In this document: positions 63,481 through 64,000 of the stretch, one piece after another | How positions within the stretch are numbered: position 1 is the stretch's first letter | Layout: each line of letters starts with the position of its first letter | NCBI RefSeq assembly: GCF_009909195.1 | Contig: NZ_JAAAMU010000008.1 | Span: 62,001-126,000 of the forward strand | Length of the DNA: 64,000 nt | Direction: 5' to 3' | DNA from: Paenibacillus sacheonensis | GTDB lineage: Bacteria > Bacillota > Bacilli > Paenibacillales > Paenibacillaceae | Notes under the pieces: model-generated | The model's database searches: none | What the model was told of the DNA's origin: nothing | What the model saw: the letters and a program-made list of their open reading frames with translations, nothing else | Position numbers and translations under genes: made by a program

Positions 63481-64000
63481 TCGTCTTCAAACTCCTGCCT
63501 CCGCGATTCCGCTCTCCATGCAAGATCGCGCCCCTTCCGGTTATCACGGATGATGTGATATTCGACAAAAACAGCAATCTACTGACCGCATTCGCCAAGA
63601 ACCCCTTCGGGACCAATACCGTCGAAGACACATCGACGATCGCGGCCAGCCACAATGCCGTATTCGCGATCAACGGCGATTATTACGGCTTCCGTAACGA
63701 CAGCGTCATCATACGCAACGGCACCGTATGCCGCGAATATCCTGCGCATGACGGCCTGGCGCTGCTCGAGAGCGGCACCCTCCAGCCCTATAAAGAAGAG
63801 GAACCCTCTTCGGACGCACTGCTGGCCGGGGGCGTCACGAACACTTCTCCTCCGGTCCGATTCTCATCGAAAACGGCGAGATCGCGGGCGATTTCAGAAG
63901 TGTGAGAATCGATAAAAATTTCGGGAATCATTCCATTTAAGACGCCAATCCGCGCACCGGTACCGGTATGATGGCGCCGAATCACTTTCTGTTCATCGTG
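63481..64000 (+). pseudogene. Decayed phosphodiester glycosidase (NAGPA-domain) gene, runs off the right edge
   Basis: The reading DDVIFDKNSNLLTAFAKNP, TSTIAASHNAVFAINGDYYG and SVIIRNGTVCREYPAHDG is the start of a phosphodiester glycosidase domain. It has no signal peptide and no start: the only ATG lies inside the upstream terminator. After LLAGGVTNT one base is missing near 63844; the next frame continues GPILIENGEIAGDFRSVRID and then meets TAA at 63938-63940, where CAA (SIQDANPRTG) is expected, and continues GTGMMAPNHFLFIV to the edge. Truncation, frameshift and nonsense together mark a dead gene. Confidence 0.8.

Overview
The window looks like chromosomal DNA of a GC-rich, spore-forming Firmicute of the Paenibacillaceae (Paenibacillus or Cohnella type). 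The reasons are strong AGGAGG-type ribosome sites, GTG and TTG starts, 7-1-7 Fur boxes, YesM/YesN with Lpl-type sugar ABC genes, an exosporium-type collagen-like protein, a YheC/YheD spore protein, SLH domains and palindromic intergenic repeats. No tRNA, rRNA, insertion sequence or phage gene was seen.

Region 1 (1-8050) is heme and iron biology. A flavohemoprotein gene (cut by the left edge) diverges from a globin-coupled sensor, with a perfect Fnr-type palindrome at the flavohemoprotein promoter. A catalase gene follows, then a ferredoxin-NADP reductase divergent from a siderophore-uptake operon (lipoprotein and two permeases), with three Fur boxes between them. Region 2 (8179-17462) carries an unassigned protein, a HAD phosphatase, a VanY-like carboxypeptidase, a TetR/SDR pair with shared operator-like palindromes, a VanR/VanS-like two-component system, and small metabolic genes. 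Region 3 (17679-29569) has a UvrA-like ATPase followed by about 1.2 kb of hairpin-rich tandem repeats and a 24-bp repeat quartet, then two drug-efflux MFS genes with their PadR and MerR regulators, a universal stress protein, and two spore-related genes.

Region 4 (29684-46598) has a CMD/TPP-enzyme/GGDEF-EAL group, a dehydrogenase divergent from an AraC regulator, a five-hairpin repeat array, and a leftward operon of two sugar permeases, a binding lipoprotein, an FAD oxidoreductase and YesN/YesM. Region 5 (46764-53900) has a frameshifted small membrane protein gene, a PAS chemoreceptor divergent from a CarH/LitR-like cobalamin regulator with operator-like repeats between them, a second 24-bp repeat quartet, an alpha/beta hydrolase, a GH31 glycosidase and an XRE regulator.

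Region 6 (54118-64000) is the most unusual. A ParM-like actin ATPase and a small ribbon-helix-helix ParR-like protein lie beside an array of fifteen 10-bp repeats in two opposed blocks, with two more copies inside the parM promoter. This reads as a complete plasmid-type segregation module (motor, adaptor, centromere). After it come a 1429-residue RCC1/InlB-repeat/SLH surface protein, a divergent MalT-type LuxR regulator, and a decayed phosphodiester glycosidase gene at the right edge.

A second theme is intergenic repeats. Three arrays (21426-21610, 36682-36908, 49385-49570) use three unrelated palindromic 24-bp units with the same 50/51-bp period. The first and third share an almost identical layout: two direct units, a 37-bp gap, then two inverted units.
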